Shown here: piece after piece, positions 24,960-38,754 of the stretch | How the letters are laid out: each line of letters starts with the position of its first letter | How positions within the stretch are numbered: position 1 is the stretch's first letter | NCBI RefSeq assembly: GCF_963576545.1 | Contig: NC_083646.1 | Span: forward strand, 20,767,989 to 20,831,988 | Source of the DNA: Limanda limanda | Lineage: Eukaryota; Chordata; Actinopteri; Pleuronectiformes; Pleuronectidae | Reading direction: 5' to 3' | DNA: 64,000 bases | Notes under the pieces: generated by a model | Told to the model about the DNA's origin: nothing | Database searches by the model: none | Seen by the model: only the letters and a program-made list of their open reading frames with translations | Made by a program: the position numbers and the translations under genes

Positions 24960-27900
24960 TCTTGAGAAGATTCAGAGCAGCAACTGGATCGATTCGAGTT
25001 CACTGAGGATGGAGAGCAAGGGGGGGTTAAACAAAAGTAACAGACAATAGGAGAGAAAGAATAACAAACCTCGTTCATCATATTAATAATTATCCACTTG
25101 TTGTTTTCATGTTTAGTATTATTATTAATATTATCATTATTAATAATATAAATTCATTCAGAGGCATCGCCATACTGGTTCACGAAGGGCGGAGCCCCAA
25201 CCACATCTGCTTAGCCAGTGCTGGGACCAAAATATCATGAAACCCCAATACCAACAAACAATCACAATTTGAAAAACTCTTCATTGATCATACATTAAAG
25301 GTAGTGTTTTGAAAAGGATAGAAAGAATGGAATATGGCTGCTCTCACTGAGTGTATCTAAACGCTCGTAGGAGTCAAGATGTGAAGATAAAGTTCAATGA
25401 GCAGTTTTAGTTGTTTATTTGAAAATGTCTGCATTTTGTCCAGTGTCAGATGAAACACTGCACTCCAAATGTGAATTTAAGCATTGCCATTGTTTTTACT
25501 CTGCTTCTACCTTTTTTTTACATTTGATCTTTTTCCAGAAGTGTTGTTTTTGATCAACTGGTTTTGCCGCAGATCAACATTTTTTTGAGACGGCAACATC
25601 TCCATTTCACTGCAGTCAGTTGACACCCCAGTTACATGTTAACTAAGTATATGGATATGTTTATATATTCAATTTCCCTGACAGTGTGTTTTTAAAGTTA
25701 AGGATGTTTTCTATATAAGTTCTATATATATTTTGGTCTTTTAAAACAGATAAGATTATGTGACATTATCTTTGTGATGCAATCTTAGAGGAGTAGGTTT
25801 CAGTCAATTAATATACATTAAAAATCCTGGGGATCACAGGGCAGAGGTGTTTCAGCTCTCTGAGTTAAAATGTGACTCACAAGCTATTTATGAGCTGTTT
25901 CCTCGTCCTGCTCCTGCCGCCTGTCTCCACTCTGTGAAAATACCTAGTTAGAAAAATCTGAAAATGGGCCGCATCAAGACGAGGGGATAATTAAGGCAAA
26001 CATGCATCCACCCCCGCCCCTCGCCCCCCTTTGCAGGGCGCTTTCTGTCCCTCCTGACACCTTGATTTCCCCTCACACACACGCATGCACGCCCGCACAC
26101 ACACACCTCCACTACCAACCAGCTCCCTGCTGTGAGAGCAAACACTCATAGCACATGATCATCATGACGATATGGAAATATGAATTATGCATAAAGGCAG
26201 CCTCGCCTCGGCTGTGGGTACAAAGCCGTGTGGGTGATACTCTCCTTTCAAATGATATGGGAAATATCCCCTTAGTATTAATAATATAATAATCTATTCT
26301 ACCACATTCTTCTCCGCCGTATTACTCCCTCATTGAGCCGTGCTTTGTTAGGTGTTCCACACACTGAACACGGAACTCTTAACGTCGAAGAAAGCATTTT
26401 GTGAGTTGTTTGCTTATAATATTGAAATTAGCATAAGTGATGAAACATTGTATTCACATTTCAAGCTTCATCCCAGAAACACCGGTGTTGTCCTTTAATA
26501 AAGTGTTGGAGCTGTGGGGGGGAATGTAGTAATGTTTTGCTGACTTTGCTTCTCTAAATGTTCCTGTGTCATTTCAAGGTCACAGTGAAATTAAAAATGC
26601 CCACAAAGAACATACATACAGTATTTGTCCTGCAGAAAGATAATACAACGTCATGTGTTGTCTATCGTATTATTATAGGCAACTGTTTCTTCAGCTCAGT
26701 ATTCAAGGGATCCTGACAGTGTGTAACCGCTCTCTGCGTCTAAACTTGGGTAAGAGCCCTCTGTCTAACACACTGGCTATTATTAGATATTCGTCTAAAG
26801 CAAATTTGACGTTGAGATTATTAAAGTAGCAACAGATCCAGCGTTGACAGGCTGACAAAAAAAGTGCCTGGCTGTATTTTCTCAGAAAAGAGCAGTTCCT
26901 GGAAGGAAAAAATAAGACAGGAGAGGTCCACAGTGGCTCTGAAACAAGGGGAAACAAGAGCTGGCTGAACGGTTACATTATGGCTCCCTGCTATTTCTAT
27001 AGGTGTTAGGTGAGCCAATGGTCTGTGAGACATAACATTATAAAGACATGGCTGAAAATGGCTGGAACATAAAAAATGAATAAACAAACGCTGTTCCATT
27101 ATATCTGGCAGTGTCCAGTCATATGAAAATGCTTTGGATATAAATCACATTACATTTTGGCTCATTTTAACATTTTTATCCCTGCAGGCAAAAAGAAATG
27201 ACCATATTACACCAGGTTCATCTTTGTTAATCAAACAAAAGAATAGATTAAATAATGTGTGCTTTCTGCTGTGCTACAATCCCCCCCCCCCCCCATCAAG
27301 CATAATCAAATGCTATTAATTATTATTCACTGCTTTCTTAATTATCTTGTTATTAGGGTCAACATAAATTCTTGCGATCATAGAAATATTTGTATGTAGC
27401 TTGGCATATTTATTATGATTATAATGACATTATTATAATGTATGTAATAATAATAATAATACAAATAATAATGATATATCCCCTCAATTGTCAGACTAAC
27501 TTTGAAAAAGGCTATTTAGTTCACAAAGTAATAAAAAGAAAAGCAATGTTGAAAAATGCATATCACATTGAAACAGTATATAATACACAATTGAGTACTC
27601 AATTTAACAACCCATCCGTTCCATTCATTATTACATTGTTATATTGAATAAACCACTGCTTCTTGTTTGTTTTCCACGGTGAAATATCATCTTGTTATAA
27701 CACATTAATGTCAACATTAATCATAATGCACTTTTACAGTAAAATATTTGAAACTGTCACATAATGTAAACATTATATTGTAAAGGCCTAGGTTTTTATG
27801 CAGTACCTTTAAATTAATTTGGCATTTCCAGTATATTTTTCAATGTGTGTGTCTGTGTATAAATATGTGGTATTAGCACTTATTTCATGTTACTGGGCTT

Positions 27901-28480
27901 TAATGCATCGCACTAACAGTATAAGCCTGTCTAATTATCTCCTCAGTGTGGCAGAGTGTATACACACTAAACAGAGATGACAGATGTGTGTGCAGGTGTG
28001 GACGCGCCCGTGTGTACGTGTCAGTTAGGTGGGTGCAATGGTGCTGACGCTCCGATAACTGCGTGCTGACACCTCCTCAGTATGTAAGAACCATCTCCTG
28101 CACTGCATTATTTAAAGGTTGAGAGGGAGACAGTCGGGGGGGAGGGAGAGAGGACGAGGATAGATAAAGGGAGGGAGGAAGATTCAGGTATCCTTCGCGA
28201 CTGTCTCTACAATGTGTCTGAGTTATAAACCAGCGCCAAACTTAACTAATTACTCCACTCGCCCCCTCTCTTCCTTCTTGTCTATTTCACCTCCATTTCC
28301 CGATGCGATTTCTCTCCCTCACTTCTCTCCCCCTCCACTGTTTCGTATTCTCGTCTGCATCACCTTCTGCTCTCCCCCCCTCACACCCTCCCTGCCTCCC
28401 TCTCTCCTGCTACAGCTAACAACTGAAATATGATTAGCACATTGGAGAGCCGAAAACCATCGTTTTTTCTTTACGGAGAA
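24960..28480. other. Non-coding interval
   Basis: AT-rich sequence with ATT/ATA triplet patches (25115-25150 and 27445-27475) and a 14-base C run at 27281-27294. The segment 26140-26350 contains an octamer-like ATTATGCATAA (26184-26194) in repeat-free sequence and is a candidate regulatory element. A pyrimidine-rich stretch spans 28255-28410. No gene was recognised. Confidence 0.45.
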
Positions 28481-28485
28481 GTCAG

Positions 28486-28498
28486 GCACACACACTAA

Positions 28499-28584
<86 letters not shown>
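28486..28584. repeat. (CA)n microsatellite, about 95 bp
   Basis: A CA run with a few interruptions (AACACAT near 28498 and a CG near 28556). Confidence 0.95.
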
Positions 28585-28588
<4 letters not shown>

Positions 28589-28719
28589 CAGTGCAATGCC
28601 GAAAAAGAAAGAAATGGCGGAAGAGAGGAAAGGTAAGGCCGAGACACATGGTGTGATGGATAATAATACCAGGGTACCGCATCGGCCCACCATAGGTTTC
28701 TGTGTGGCGTTGGATTTAA

Positions 28720-28830
28720 CCTCCATGTTTGCCCAGGTTTCCTCCCGCAGCCCAAACACACACACAAGCCAGAGGGACCGGAGAGCGTAAATTGCCCCCG
28801 AGTGTGACTGTTTGTCAATCTGCATCCTCC
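28720..28830 (+). repeat. Retroposon fragment (same family as 20915-21035)
   Basis: The order 'ggtttcctcccgcag', 'aaattgcccc' then 'gtgtgactgtttgtc' corresponds to the central part of the abundant fish L2/SINE-like family whose 3' tail is seen at 20915-21035. It is an old, truncated copy with an inserted CA patch. Confidence 0.4.
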
Positions 28831-28839
28831 ATATGATGC

Positions 28840-31800
28840 TCTGATGACATGCTTAGGGGGAGTTTCCCTGTCCTCTGCTCAAGGCATGCTGGGAAGGGCT
28901 CTAATCCCTGCCCCCTCCCTTTCCACCGAACAGTAGAGTAACTCAGTAAAGACCGAACAAGTCAATAATCATGATGTTGTATCATTGCACAAAGTTAAAA
29001 AACACACTATCAGAGCAACTAACGTTAGTATTTTCTCATTTCTTCTCTACCATAAATACTGCAATCTTATTTCATCGTTACGTTTTCATGGCTCCTCCTA
29101 AAATACTGTGGATGTTGTCGCGGCCGTCATTCATTGGTTATCATTCAGGCAACGCGCACTCCCACAACAACTCTCCTCGCATAACCCCTGTCCACATTTA
29201 AACCTGAAGAAGGGAAACACATTGTGAAGAGCGCCACTATTTCGGCCTAATTGTTTTAACAAAGTAACACACTGCAGTAAAACAGTCAAGGAAACAACAA
29301 ATCAAATAAAGAAAAAAATAAACTTTTGCCGATTATTGCAATGGTGATGCCAACAAAAATTCTAGGAAAGGTTTGTAAACAATGGTAAATTACTGTCTAA
29401 TTAGAGAACAGCTTAGGATACTGCAGAATCTTACTGACTTACTAGATATTAAAAGTTTGAAAATTATTGGCAATGATAATATCGTTGACTGATGACGCAA
29501 CCACATGTCATAACATCAAATACTCTTATCGTAAATGTGACTTTCAAAGTTTCTGTTTTTAGTTATTTCTTGAAAGAACGTTGAGTATTTCCACAAGAAA
29601 GACAAACAAAGACTAGCAGGGAGAAAAGCAGAGACTGTGAGGGAATGAATAAGGGATCGCAGGAAAAGACAAGAGAGGAGGGAGGGAGAGCGGAGTGGCT
29701 TCAGGCCGATGTGAAAGCCAGCAGGTCACAGAGGTTCCCTTTAAATTTAGAACAAACCACGAACACTGAATGTCTCCTCCAAAAGGCTCAATGACTGATT
29801 ATAATGGCTGCCTGTTTCGATCTCATCCCGTCAGCCTCTCGCCGCTGCTTTCTGAAGAGGTCTGTGACTGCTGGGCTAACGTGTGGGCAGGACTACAATT
29901 TACAATTACAATTAAGGCATTTAGCAGACGCCCTTATCCAAAGTGACTAACAATAAGAGCAGCAGCAGAAAAGGCTGCATGTATCTGGTAAAAAAATGGA
30001 AGACTTAGGAAACAGGTGCAGAGCCAAACAAGTGAAAGGAAGAACATTGAGGAGAGTGAGACCACAGTACACACAAGTATGTATCAACATAGCCGGTGAA
30101 AAGGAGAACCAAGGTTATATTGTGTTTACACTGTGGGTGATAACATAGCGACTTTATTTTAATTCCAAATGACCATACCTTAAAACACCTCAGCAAGTCA
30201 ATAGGCCAGACAAAACAGTTTCTACTGTTTTTATATAACTTATATGTTTAAAAATGCAAAACTATACAGGAGGACAATTATTAGAAATGCTTTCTGACCA
30301 GTGCTAAGCTCCTCACACCTGGTTTACAGTGGATCATTTTCCTTTGGTTTTTATGCGTTAGATGTAATGTATTGACATGTAAAATATCACAGGTTAATGT
30401 CTTATAACAACAGAATAATAAGGTGACGGGTGCACAACAGGGCAACAGAGCACCGAGCTCAAGCTAGCACTCAAAGTTTCTTCAAGGTCAAGCAACATTA
30501 TCACTGATCACGCGCAGGAATCAGCATTCATCAACATTCATCCACATTCATCAACATATCACTCAGAGTCTGACCTCCATCTTCAAACGTCAGGGACGAA
30601 GAAGCTGCTGGGTGCCAGAGTTGTTTCCTTCGCCATTATTCTTCACTGCACAACAAACTTAAAGGCCTTAAACACCCTCACACGCAATGTAACTTCTGCT
30701 TGTGCGCCATTAAAACAGTCAGTAAGTAGTGCACACATACACACACACACAAACACACACACACACACACACAAACGCCAGCTAACTTTTAAATCTTCTC
30801 ATATACAAAAAAAATCCCTCTCATGTGCTTGTTTAAAATGAACACTTCATAATCAACATGTCTGACTATTTAAAAAAAAACCCGCCAAATAATATAAATT
30901 TGTATAAAATCTTGGACAAAATGCTACTGCATCAAAGAAATATTCCAATTTATAACTGCCAATGATTTACAAGGCAAAATTTGTTCCGCAAACATTGAGG
31001 GAAGATCTTCTATTTCTTCTTCTCTGCACAAACTGTTTTTGTTTACCTATTTGTCCGTCACCTTAAAAATACTGTGATTGGTCAGAGTCAGGTCTCCTCC
31101 CTTTTTCATGGTATTTAGTGCAGAAACCTGTTGTTTCGTTTGGGTCCAAGTTTCCATTTAAGACTTGAGGCAAGAAGCAAAGAAAGAAACACTCTGACCA
31201 ATGGCAGAGTAAAATGTTATTTATCTTTTCAGTTATCCAGTGTCAAAAATTTTAACTCAACTATCATCATAGTTCTACATATGTAATAATTAAGTAGTAA
31301 GAATTAAACCATTATAATATCCCTGTAAGAAAAGGTTTCATAAGCATTGTGATTACTTAGAGAATAATTTTAAAATTTCATGTTGATTATTCAACCCTCA
31401 AGTTAAATTGTTTTCAAATTGAGAACCATTAACAAAAGAAGATTAACAAAAGATAACCTCAAATATATTTGTTATTAAATTAAATCTAAATTTTTTTTTA
31501 TTTGTTACTAACATGAAATAATATGATAAAACTAATATAACAGGGAAACCACATCCACATTTTTTAGATTAATGTCTTTCGTCTCAAACAGAATATTCCC
31601 GAGATACATTTGTAGTATTTCTAAGAAAAGGGCAGCATTGGAAACATGAGCACAGAGCAGAATAAAACCAAACAGAGCAGGTACTCACTCAGACAGAAGT
31701 AGGAATAGGCTCCAAAAAACACATCCCTAACATGCAAAAGTCTGTCTACGATCCTGTCAGGGTGCAAGCGAGCTGCCTTGGCCCTGGCTGGGCGTTATTT

Positions 31801-34800
31801 GTGAGCCAAATCCTTAAAGAACAAGAAGCTTTCTCTGTGCCTAAACCTGCCGTCAGACAGGGGGCTTTGAAGGCCCCCAACCGAGCTCGGCACTGAGCTT
31901 TGAAGCCAACTGAAAACTCTGCTTTATGAGACTAAATGAAAGCGAAGAAAAGGGGGAAAGTTATAAAAAGCAGAGAAACACATCAGCACTGTTGCTATTT
32001 TTCTCTGCTGGTTCATGATTTGTTGTGGTTTGACGATTAACTGGAGGATGTGTTTGTCACTTAATATAAATATATATAAATATAAATGAGGTCTGCGGTA
32101 CCATGTATCAGTAAGTACTGTGACACTGCAGTTTGTTGGTCTGTCTTTTCAGTGTAAGACACAGCTGACTGTTTTATGTCCCAGGTATTGATAAATTATC
32201 TTAATTTGAAAAAGTGTTTTCAAAAATGAGAACCAATTATAGTGTATTCACAAATTATTTATTGTTAAATGTAATAATTTGTTCATGTCTAACAGACAAA
32301 TTCTCTGTTGTTTAATAAGCTGCTTTTACTTTACAACACTAGGAAAGAAAAAGATTGCAATTGTGGTTTTGGAAGGGTGAATATGTCTGCAGTACGAAAT
32401 GTTTATTATCTTACATTCCAACGACCATGACATACATAGTTTTTATAATCCTAAAAGCAGATATTACAGAAAAGAAAACACAGAAAATGCTGTTGTGTGT
32501 TATGTGGGTGTGAATGTTCATGGCCTTGGACAGGTTCCCTCTTTACAATATGTTCCTGTAAAATGTTATCGCTTCAATATAAGGTGAATAATTCATCTTT
32601 AGAGAAAGTGTTACTGCTGTCTTTAGCTCAACCAGTAAAATTCATGTTATAATAACATCTCCTTATTCTTGGACTGTCAAAGCCACACCTTTTACTGTGG
32701 GGCCTCTATCATCATCATCAAAAAAAAAGATATTATAAAATAATTCCCTTGCAATAAATACTTGTCATTTATTCGTCATTTATTTATTTCCACATATATA
32801 ACTTATTATGGTGGCATAAAAATGATGCAGTATTTTGGGTTGCCGGTGTCTTTTTATAATAATCACTTATTAGAAGTAATGCATATCTTAAAAGGCTACA
32901 GAGAATGTAAGGATTTCTGTTTCTCCAGTCATATAATGTAATTGTTTTTTCTTAAAACATATATTTTTAACGAGAATTTTTGCAGCATGCTTGCACCATA
33001 TATTATCACATTTATCTCCATTACACTTGAAGTCAGATTGTCCCGGTTGAAAAGCTGCTGCATCACATTGTATATTGAATAGTTTCATGGTGATAAAGAA
33101 GGGTCTGTGTGGACGGGTGAGTAAACACTGGCTTGTGAGGGGAAAATCTCACTTCTCTTCTATTGCTCCGTCACCTTGATATCTGAACTTCTGCTCTGCA
33201 AAACAACTCTGTAGCCAAGAAGCGTCCCTGGAACATCATTACCACGGTGCTTCTGAAGTTCCTGTTGCCTAATTAATTATCAGAAAAGCAAACAACACCT
33301 ATCTAAAATGAAGCCTGTGCATTTTTTCGAGGTGTTGCCGCCGACTTTTTTTACACGCACATCTGCGATCAGATCACAAGCTCTGGACTCTCAGAGAACC
33401 ATTTATCACTTTCTCTGCCCCTCTTTCCACCGCTCTCTTCTCTCAATATGTCCTTTAGAAGCACACAAACCATCTCCAGCAGACAAAACAGTGGACAAGC
33501 CTCTGTGATGTTCTGACTCATTCTGCTCCTCTCCTCTCCAAAGCCTCAGGGCCGACGCATTGGGACCCAAAACCAACAGGCACATAATGGGGCCTTGTTG
33601 GGGCCGCCTTAATGTCTCTAATGTTATGTAAATGAGGAGGGAAGAGGGCAGGGAAGGAGAGGAGCGGAGGAGGAGGCAGTGGGAGTGTTTGTGTGTCCGA
33701 GGAGGCTGCTAAGCTCCCATTACCAGGGGATTAGGCAAATGCTGCCGTTGTATCGATGCTGGTTCGACAGCGAACCGCCAACCCTAATCCCCTCCTCTCT
33801 TCTCCTTCCACCAACGCCTCATCAACGCCTCCTCTCCTCCTCTCTCTACACCCCCCACCCCACCACCAATCGTTTGTTAAAAATCTCTGAACTTTCTGGA
33901 TTCAACTTTTCAACTCTTGTTTCTCACTCATGCATATACGCTCGAGCTGACACAAACTAAGAAAAATAACACAAATACCAGCAGAATTACTTGGTTCACA
34001 GCCAGTGTAAATTTGTCTGCTCATTGATTTCTCTGACATGTGATGCTTGTCTGTGGGTGTGTGTGTGTGTATGTGTTTGTGAATGTGTGAGAAGTGATCA
34101 ATATTGAAAGCCAGAGAGTGCCTTTCTGGTTTGTCTGTGATGTGTTAGCCTGGAGCCTCAGATTGCAGCTATGACCTACTGGCTTGTGAACGTATCATCT
34201 CTTCAGTTCACCGCTCCTCTGACTCTGGGCAGGAGGACGAGTGTTGGTCTCTGGTTGCTGCTCACCGGTCCCTGGGCGCCCTGGTGGCTCCTTTAAAGGG
34301 ATTCTGGAGACATCTCTGTGCTTCATCCTCCTGCAGACAGACGAGAGAGCGAGATAGAAAGAGAGCACATTGTTCACAGTGCTCTAGTTGTAGCCCGGCA
34401 ATTTCCTACAAACTTTCTCCAGCATGCCTGCCTCTCAAATCTCTTTAATTTTTTTTAGACTTCATAATTACCTTACATAATGAAGAAATTAATAACTGAT
34501 CAAAAATAATAAATCATAAATATACAGGGGAAGGATCAAGTATGACTGTTGAAACATTTATTAGCTCTTTCTGGCTCTAGGTCTTTCATATATGAGGCAA
34601 GAAATACAAAGGAATCTAAATCCATCGCTAAATGCACATGTCTGAGATAATGCTACATACATCATACAGGCTGAAATGCAAGCAACAAAAAAGAACAGAT
34701 TATTCTCTGCATGTGTTATTGCTAACTATTCATTATAGCTCAGGTTGAAGTATGTCATCAAGTGAGGAAGCTATTCTGAGACAAACGAGCTGTGAGATGT

Positions 34801-34972
34801 TGGTATGTGTGCGTGTGTGTGAGAGTGTATGTTATTGTATGTCGAAGTGTGACACAGTTGCAGAGAGAACTTGGAATACTCAATTAGCACATTAACACAA
34901 ACAGGGAGAAGCCGAAAGGCTACACACACATATGCCTAAGAACAATTGCACGCACGCACACACTCTCTATCT

Positions 34973-35003
<31 letters not shown>

Positions 35004-36080
35004 CACCCCCACATATCTCTGGAACTGCAGGCCCCCTGCTGAGAAGCTCAAACACACCAACTGAGGGTGGGGGCTGGTGGTGGTGGTGGGCTCGGGGAGG
35101 AGGGGAGGGCTGTTGGGCTGTTGAGAAGCATGAGGCTAGTGAGTGACATTGAGACCAAGGTTAAACACAAACCATCCGTTCTGTTCTGCTGTCGGACGTG
35201 TTGAGACCGGCAGCAGCTCTGCGTCATAAAACACGGCCTCCTCGTTCATTTCAGACACCGATGCATTGGCGCAGCAGGGGTGACGCTGCTCAGAGCAACA
35301 GCAAAACAATCGCTCAACCTTTGCCGCATCGCACTGCAACAGCAAATCAGAGACGAGCATTCACAGTGTAGATTTTAGCTTTGTGCTAATTCCACTGTTC
35401 ACCCTGTAAACAGACAGAAGCCTTCGGTTGATATTCATAAACCTAAAAATCTCAGGCTGACACTAAATTTAAAACGACATGAAATTTGACCTGCAGGCAA
35501 AATTACACAGGCCTGGTCTGTGGTGACGCAAAGCCAGGGAACATGTTCATCGGTTCAACAACATGGGCTGCAAATTCACACAACATAACCAAATAGACAA
35601 ACACGCTACAAATACACACACCAAAACAAAGAGACAATGTTAAAGAGTTTCATTTCTATTAAGCCTTGTTCATACATCAACTTGTAGAAATAGTAATAAT
35701 CTAGCAATATATTAAACAATGTTTTTATTTGTGTTAATTCTTTACGCCTTTGCAAAGTTGTTGAACTGAGCAGGAATCTTGCAACTAATAACCCCTACCT
35801 TCTTATTATTGTCTTTCTTTATAAATTACCCACTCACTTAGAGAAAAGTCAGTGAAATCAAACAGGTGTTTGATGCTGTGGATCATTTTGTGTAGCAGGT
35901 GTTGCCAATGAAACACTGAGGCCTGTTCCCCTGGATAAATAACTGGAAAACTGTACAAGCACTGACAAACAGCTACATTAAAACTCACTGCTCAGAAAAT
36001 CACCCTTTGTTAGGAAAACATTATCTAAAGTCAAGATGTATACACCTGATGCTTGTGTCAGTATCACCTTGGTATACCTT
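28840..36080. other. Non-coding interval with few repeats
   Basis: No gene was recognised. Small features: a fish-type repeat fragment at 29896-29960; CA runs at 30740-30772 and 34973-35000; a GGT/GGGA-rich patch at 35065-35110. Mixed-composition segments at 33530-33735 (with an octamer-like ATGTAAAT at 33625-33632) and 34190-34330 could be regulatory, but I have only composition to go on. Confidence 0.45.
29896..29960. repeat. Fragment of a common teleost interspersed repeat
   Basis: The core 'catttagcagacg..cttatccaaagtgact' is a motif I know as recurring across many fish genomes. Only about 65 bp can be seen and no ends were found. The superfamily cannot be stated. Confidence 0.45.
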
Positions 36081-36402
36081 TTAAAGGTACAATGTTTAGA
36101 ATTAAGTGACATCTAGTGGTGAAGTTGCATGTTGCAGCTGAACACCTGTCAACTCACTCTCACCTCAATAGGTTTAGTTTCTCCAGTCTTGGCTACAGTA
36201 GAAAACATGTCAGCCTCCGTAGAGAGGACCGGCTACTGATGTAAATATAAAGTATTTAAATATAAAAAGGCAGATTCTAGGGTTAAGAAAACAACAATTA
36301 GTACAATTTTAATGAAACGCACTAGTGAAAAAAGTATTATTTTATACTCAATTTCTTCCAATAGATCCATTTCACCTTAATCTTACACACTGGTCCTTTA
36401 AG
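36081..36402. mobile_element. TTAA-flanked non-autonomous DNA transposon, about 320 bp
   Basis: The left end reads TTAAAGGTACAATG and the right end reads as its imperfect complement (TTAAAGGACCAGTG on the minus strand), so TTAA lies at both borders with inverted repeats starting AGG. The internal order (CATCTAGTGG, the purine-rich 'cctccgtagagaggacc', 'gaaacgcactagtg', 'cttccaatagatcc') fits a family I recognise as abundant in percomorph fishes. TTAA target duplication is used by the piggyBac and Kolobok superfamilies, and the AGG terminus fits Kolobok better. There is no coding capacity. Confidence 0.65.
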
Positions 36403-36409
36403 CTCTTAT

Positions 36410-38746
36410 ACTGAAAGGAGCAGAAGTTAAAATTCATAGAAAACTTAGAGGCATATAGACATGGAGCAGTGATGGTGAGTTACTGTCAGGTCTGCTCACT
36501 GTCAGCTGATATGCTGTAAGAGGTGTGGCTATTTAAAGTCTAGTGGTTGGCCGTTCAGACCACAGAGCCGTTACCAACTTGTGTGTGCTTTAACGTGTGT
36601 GCGACTTTAGTGTGCCTGAGCTGAGGTGTTGGTATGATACTTTGACTCTCCTGGTATGTTGTACGCAGAGAGAGAGAGAGGGAGAGGAAAAATGGGACTG
36701 TGAAGAGAACAAACACACAAATACCTTATGAGCAGGCAGAGAGGCACGTTGAGAGGGAATGAGTGCTCTGGAGTGTGAAATATGTGTGAGTAACAGCAAC
36801 GTCATGCTAAGTCTGGGCCTCGTCGGACAACTATTGTTATAGCGTACAACATAATACCAGTAGTATGTAAGATTGTAACAAAATAATTACTTCATTGATT
36901 ATGATTATTTCTTTTCTGTATTTCTGTCATTATAAACTGTATCTGTAATATTTTACAACACATTTTTATTATTGTAACCACCATTTTTCTGGTGCATGGG
37001 AAGCATTCTGGTTGAGACCAGTGGCCTATAGATCTAGTTTCTAGTACATTTACCATTTAACGTGAGAATTGGGCTTAAAACTGTTACAAATAATTTAAGT
37101 AGTAAAAAATAAGAAGTAATTTAAGAATATCACTTTGGGAACATGTGAAGAAAACATAAAATCTTGCTCAGCTTTTACTGCAGTGGCAAAGTCAGATGTT
37201 GGCCAATGAAATACTGTATGTGTGAAGGCCCATTCATGTTTCTTTGTAATCTATTCAGTCTTTTTAAAACCTGAGATACTTTACAAAAACAATGTTTCTG
37301 TTGACATACACATTTTCTGTCATTACAGCTATTTGTCATTTGTTACATCTTGTATCCCCATTGTTATTGTTTTTTTTCTTATTCTTTGTCCCTGTCATGT
37401 TTCACTGGATTTGCTCGTGTTTCTTGAAGTCGTTGCCGATGTACACAGTTACAACTCCTAAAGATACAATCACATGGATGACAATCCATAGACATTCTAC
37501 TATGGACCTTGCGATAAAAATAATAAAAATCTATATGAAATGATTGTCAATGTAAGTTTGCAGGACAAGGAATACCATGCCCTCATTTACGTGGCCCATG
37601 TTTTGGTTTAATTCAGAACCAAAGTCAAATCAGTTGCTAAAACCGATTTAAACAAAGCTAACATTCACTAACATGAAACTAATATGAAAATCGGAAGGTA
37701 TATGTGTCATGGCCTGACTTACAAAAAAGTGTCTTGGACCAATAGCCCTTATTCAACAGGAAGCAGGCGAAGTTGATTGTAATGTACAATTTTCCTTATT
37801 TTTGAAAATTCAACATAATCATAGCATCTACTACAGAAAAGGATGTAGAAAAAGTGTGTACTGGAAATGTATTCAAGAAGTTTTGCTCTGTAACTACTTT
37901 GTGGTTCCTGCACAGATAGCATCATTCTTATAGTATGTACTTGCACAGAATATCAGGCAATAGAGTACGTGGACCTTGATTTCATGTTTATTCTGGCTGC
38001 AGTAAAGCTCCAATTTATCATTGAAATCATTATATATTTTTGCAGTGCAGGTCTCTATTGATTCCTCCATCTCAGCTGAGAGCAAGTTACAGATTTGTAT
38101 CATCTATAAAGTTTATTCCCATCTATAACGTTAAAGTACTTAACTATAAAATCAAGTTATTAGTTTTTTATTTTGATTGAATTTAATAGACTTTTCAGTT
38201 TTTTAATGGCTGTTTTTTTTTCTTTCCACTCTAAATGGCCTTTAAATCAGAGCAGCAGAGACGCAGTTAAAAGTGTGTATTCACACTAATACACACACAC
38301 ACACACTTTGCACACATTGCGGTTAAATTGACTTCTCTTTTGTCCATGACATGAAATGTAAGCAGAAATGCAGTATGGCCTGGAGTCTTGGCAAATATGA
38401 ACAAGCAACTGTGAAATTAAACATCTGCAGGAAAATAGACTCGCAGGTAACCCATAAGAGCGAGTGAGCGACATGTTGAAAACACTTAAAAAAACATCCT
38501 CACAGAGCTCTCACCCCCACTGAGATGAATTGTGGCTTATGTGCTTTACTCCTGTACTTGAGCAGTTTTAATGTCAGGTGACAATTTAAGTAGATTTATG
38601 GTAAATCGGCTTCACAAAATGATATGAATGTTTGTCCTGTAAGAACATTGGCTAAATATCCTTCTATACAAGTTGTAACAAATGTGTCACCGACTTCTCG
38701 AGATTGACCTTTACGAATCACAAAGAGGCTCTAGCCTGAGTTATGT
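36410..38746. other. Non-coding interval
   Basis: AT-rich sequence without recognised exons or element ends. A short GA tract is at 36669-36685 and a CA run at 38290-38306. Confidence 0.5.
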
Positions 38747-38754
38747 GTTTTTAC

